A DNA stretch of 6,841 bases from Acidimicrobiia bacterium. GTDB taxonomy: Bacteria; Actinomycetota; Acidimicrobiia; Acidimicrobiales; Iamiaceae. Position 1 is the first letter of the stretch; the number at the start of each line of letters is the position of its first letter. Under the pieces are notes generated by a model that saw nothing but the letters and a program-made list of their open reading frames with translations, did no database searches and was not told where the DNA came from. The DNA lies in NCBI GenBank assembly GCA_019247975.1, contig JAFBAD010000073.1, positions 1 to 6,841 of the forward strand, in the 5' to 3' direction. Positions 5,916-6,841 of this stretch are shown here, piece after piece. Both the position numbers and the translations under genes were made by a program.

Positions 5916-6841
5916 TTACGGCGCGACGGACATGAAGTCGTCGAAGCCGCTGGGGTCGTGGCGGCCGATGGTGCCGTGCTCGAAGAGGCCCCAGCCGACC
6001 TGGCCGTCGATGGTCGCCTTGCCGACGTGGTCGATTACCCCGAACGGGACCTTGGCCTGGTTCTCGGCGGTGGTCAGGTCGTAGACCTTGCCCTCGACCC
6101 AGTCGCGCCCCCGCCACTGGCCGTGGGTCCAGTCGCTGTCGCCGCCGTAGCCGGCGCCCAGGTGCAGGGCGACGAAGCCGAGGCTCTCGACCTCCATGTC
6201 GAGCCCCTTGCCGCCCCGCTCGGTCAGGTGGATGTGGGCCCGCTCGGGGATGCGGGTGCCGGACCGGTAGCCGATCTCGATCTCCGGCCAGCCGAGCTGG
6301 TCGATCCGGCCGTCGGCCCACACGCGCGTCGCGTCGTTGAGCGTGCGGTACCCGTCGGGGCTCTCCTGGCAGATGATCACGACCGCGTGGTCGTCGAAGC
6401 GGACCGGCACGTACAGCCACCACAGACCCTCGTTCGGGTCGTCGGCGGGACGACCGGGGTTCTCTGGCTCGCCGACCGGGCGGATGCCCCACGAGCGGTC
6501 GCGCGAACCGACCCAGGTCTCGGGGTCGACCGTGATCTCCTCGCCGTCGACCCGCAGCACGCCGGACCACGAGCCGAGCTGCGCGAAGCGCGACGCGTCG
6601 AGGATCGCCCGCGTGCCCTTGCGCATGAGGTGGGCCTGCTCCATCACCGCGGGGAACGAACCGTCCCACGTCAGGTCGAAGCCGAGCCCGTGGTCGTCGC
6701 CGTCACAGACGAGCCGGATCTTCTGCAGCGGCTCGACCACCTCGACCCGATAGGGGCCGACCTCGAGGTCGAGCGGCCGCTCGTCCATCGCGTCGGAGCA
6801 GCGCACGCTCCACTGCGTGTGGCCGCGCCGGACGGTCGCGT
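5916..6841 (-). CDS. Uncharacterised actinobacterial protein with DRSWG motif (5'-partial)
   Basis: The stop is TAA at 5916-5918 and the frame is open to the right edge. A GTG at 6804-6806 would give 296 residues, but the frame continues upstream with a plausible sequence (TVRRGHTQWSVRCSD), so I treat it as internal and the gene as truncated. Numbered from that GTG, conserved-looking blocks are GFDLTWDGSFPAV (42-54), GSWSGVLRVDG (78-88), GSRDRSWGIRPVGEPE (100-115), TLNDATRVW (155-163), GAGYGGDSDWTHGQWRG (218-234) and the C-terminal HGTIGRHDPSGF. I recognise this as a widespread actinobacterial family with no established function, possibly the one labelled DUF7064/DUF7065. The alternating beta-rich pattern and G.RDRSWG resemble lipocalin-like AttH/CrtC/tocopherol-cyclase-type folds, which would suggest binding or acting on a hydrophobic molecule; this is weak inference. 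There is no membrane helix or visible signal peptide. It converges on the Rieske oxygenase gene across 20 bp. Confidence 0.85.
   Translation of the reverse strand, partial: ATVRRGHTQWSVRCSDAMDERPLDLEVGPYRVEVVEPLQKIRLVCDGDDHGLGFDLTWDGSFPAVMEQAHLMRKGTRAILDASRFAQLGSWSGVLRVDGEEITVDPETWVGSRDRSWGIRPVGEPENPGRPADDPNEGLWWLYVPVRFDDHAVVIICQESPDGYRTLNDATRVWADGRIDQLGWPEIEIGYRSGTRIPERAHIHLTERGGKGLDMEVESLGFVALHLGAGYGGDSDWTHGQWRGRDWVEGKVYDLTTAENQAKVPFGVIDHVGKATIDGQVGWGLFEHGTIGRHDPSGFDDFMSVAP

Noticed and set aside
4039..6669. Minus-strand open frame of about 876 codons across the transporter end, the oxygenase and the last gene
   Set aside because: It is an out-of-frame shadow of genes with clear family motifs; its composition is Arg/His/Gly-rich with no recognisable domain.

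Overview
The window is GC-rich throughout (about 70% by eye), with strong G/C preference at third codon positions, very tight gene packing and GTG starts. That points to a high-GC actinomycete. The flavour of the transporter and of the last gene is compatible with Acidimicrobiia or a related environmental lineage, but this is inference: the window holds no rRNA or other phylogenetic marker. It is chromosomal-looking sequence with six protein genes (the first and last cut by the window edges). I see no RNA genes, insertion sequences, CRISPR arrays or origins, and no gene-free stretch longer than about 20 bases.

Region 1 (1-2248, + strand) is the tail of a glycan-assembly operon. The first gene enters from the left with its frame already open. 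It carries the C-terminal end of a GT4-type (GT-B fold) glycosyltransferase joined without a stop to a complete GT2 (GT-A fold) domain. Its TGA shares one base with the ATG of a second GT4-type glycosyltransferase (TGATG junction), so the two are probably translationally coupled. Together they look like sugar-transfer steps for a polysaccharide, glycolipid or glycosylated product whose remaining genes lie upstream.

Region 2 (2213-4651) holds two membrane proteins transcribed head to head. On the minus strand is a six-helix protein of the bacterial TMEM175 (DUF1211) potassium-channel family, whose 3' end overlaps the GT4 gene tail to tail by 36 bp. On the plus strand is a 14-helix-type major facilitator transporter of the DHA2/EmrB-QacA class. 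Their start codons are only about 6 bp apart, so each promoter must lie inside the other gene, or one transcript must be driven from farther away.

Region 3 (4576-6841) begins with a Rieske non-heme iron oxygenase alpha subunit whose start lies 76 bp inside the 3' end of the transporter, so the two are probably co-transcribed. Facing it on the minus strand is a member of an uncharacterised actinobacterial family with a conserved DRSWG motif, running off the right edge. The two genes meet tail to tail across 20 bp. A striking two-part perfect or near-perfect inverted repeat there (5864-5910) is a good candidate for a bidirectional terminator.

I did not find convincing evidence of a new defence or mobile system. 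The most notable points are the GT4-GT2 fusion, the near-zero-length divergent gap, the bipartite terminator-like hairpin, the Glu-type bridging residue and missing redox partners of the Rieske protein, and the uncharacterised DRSWG protein.
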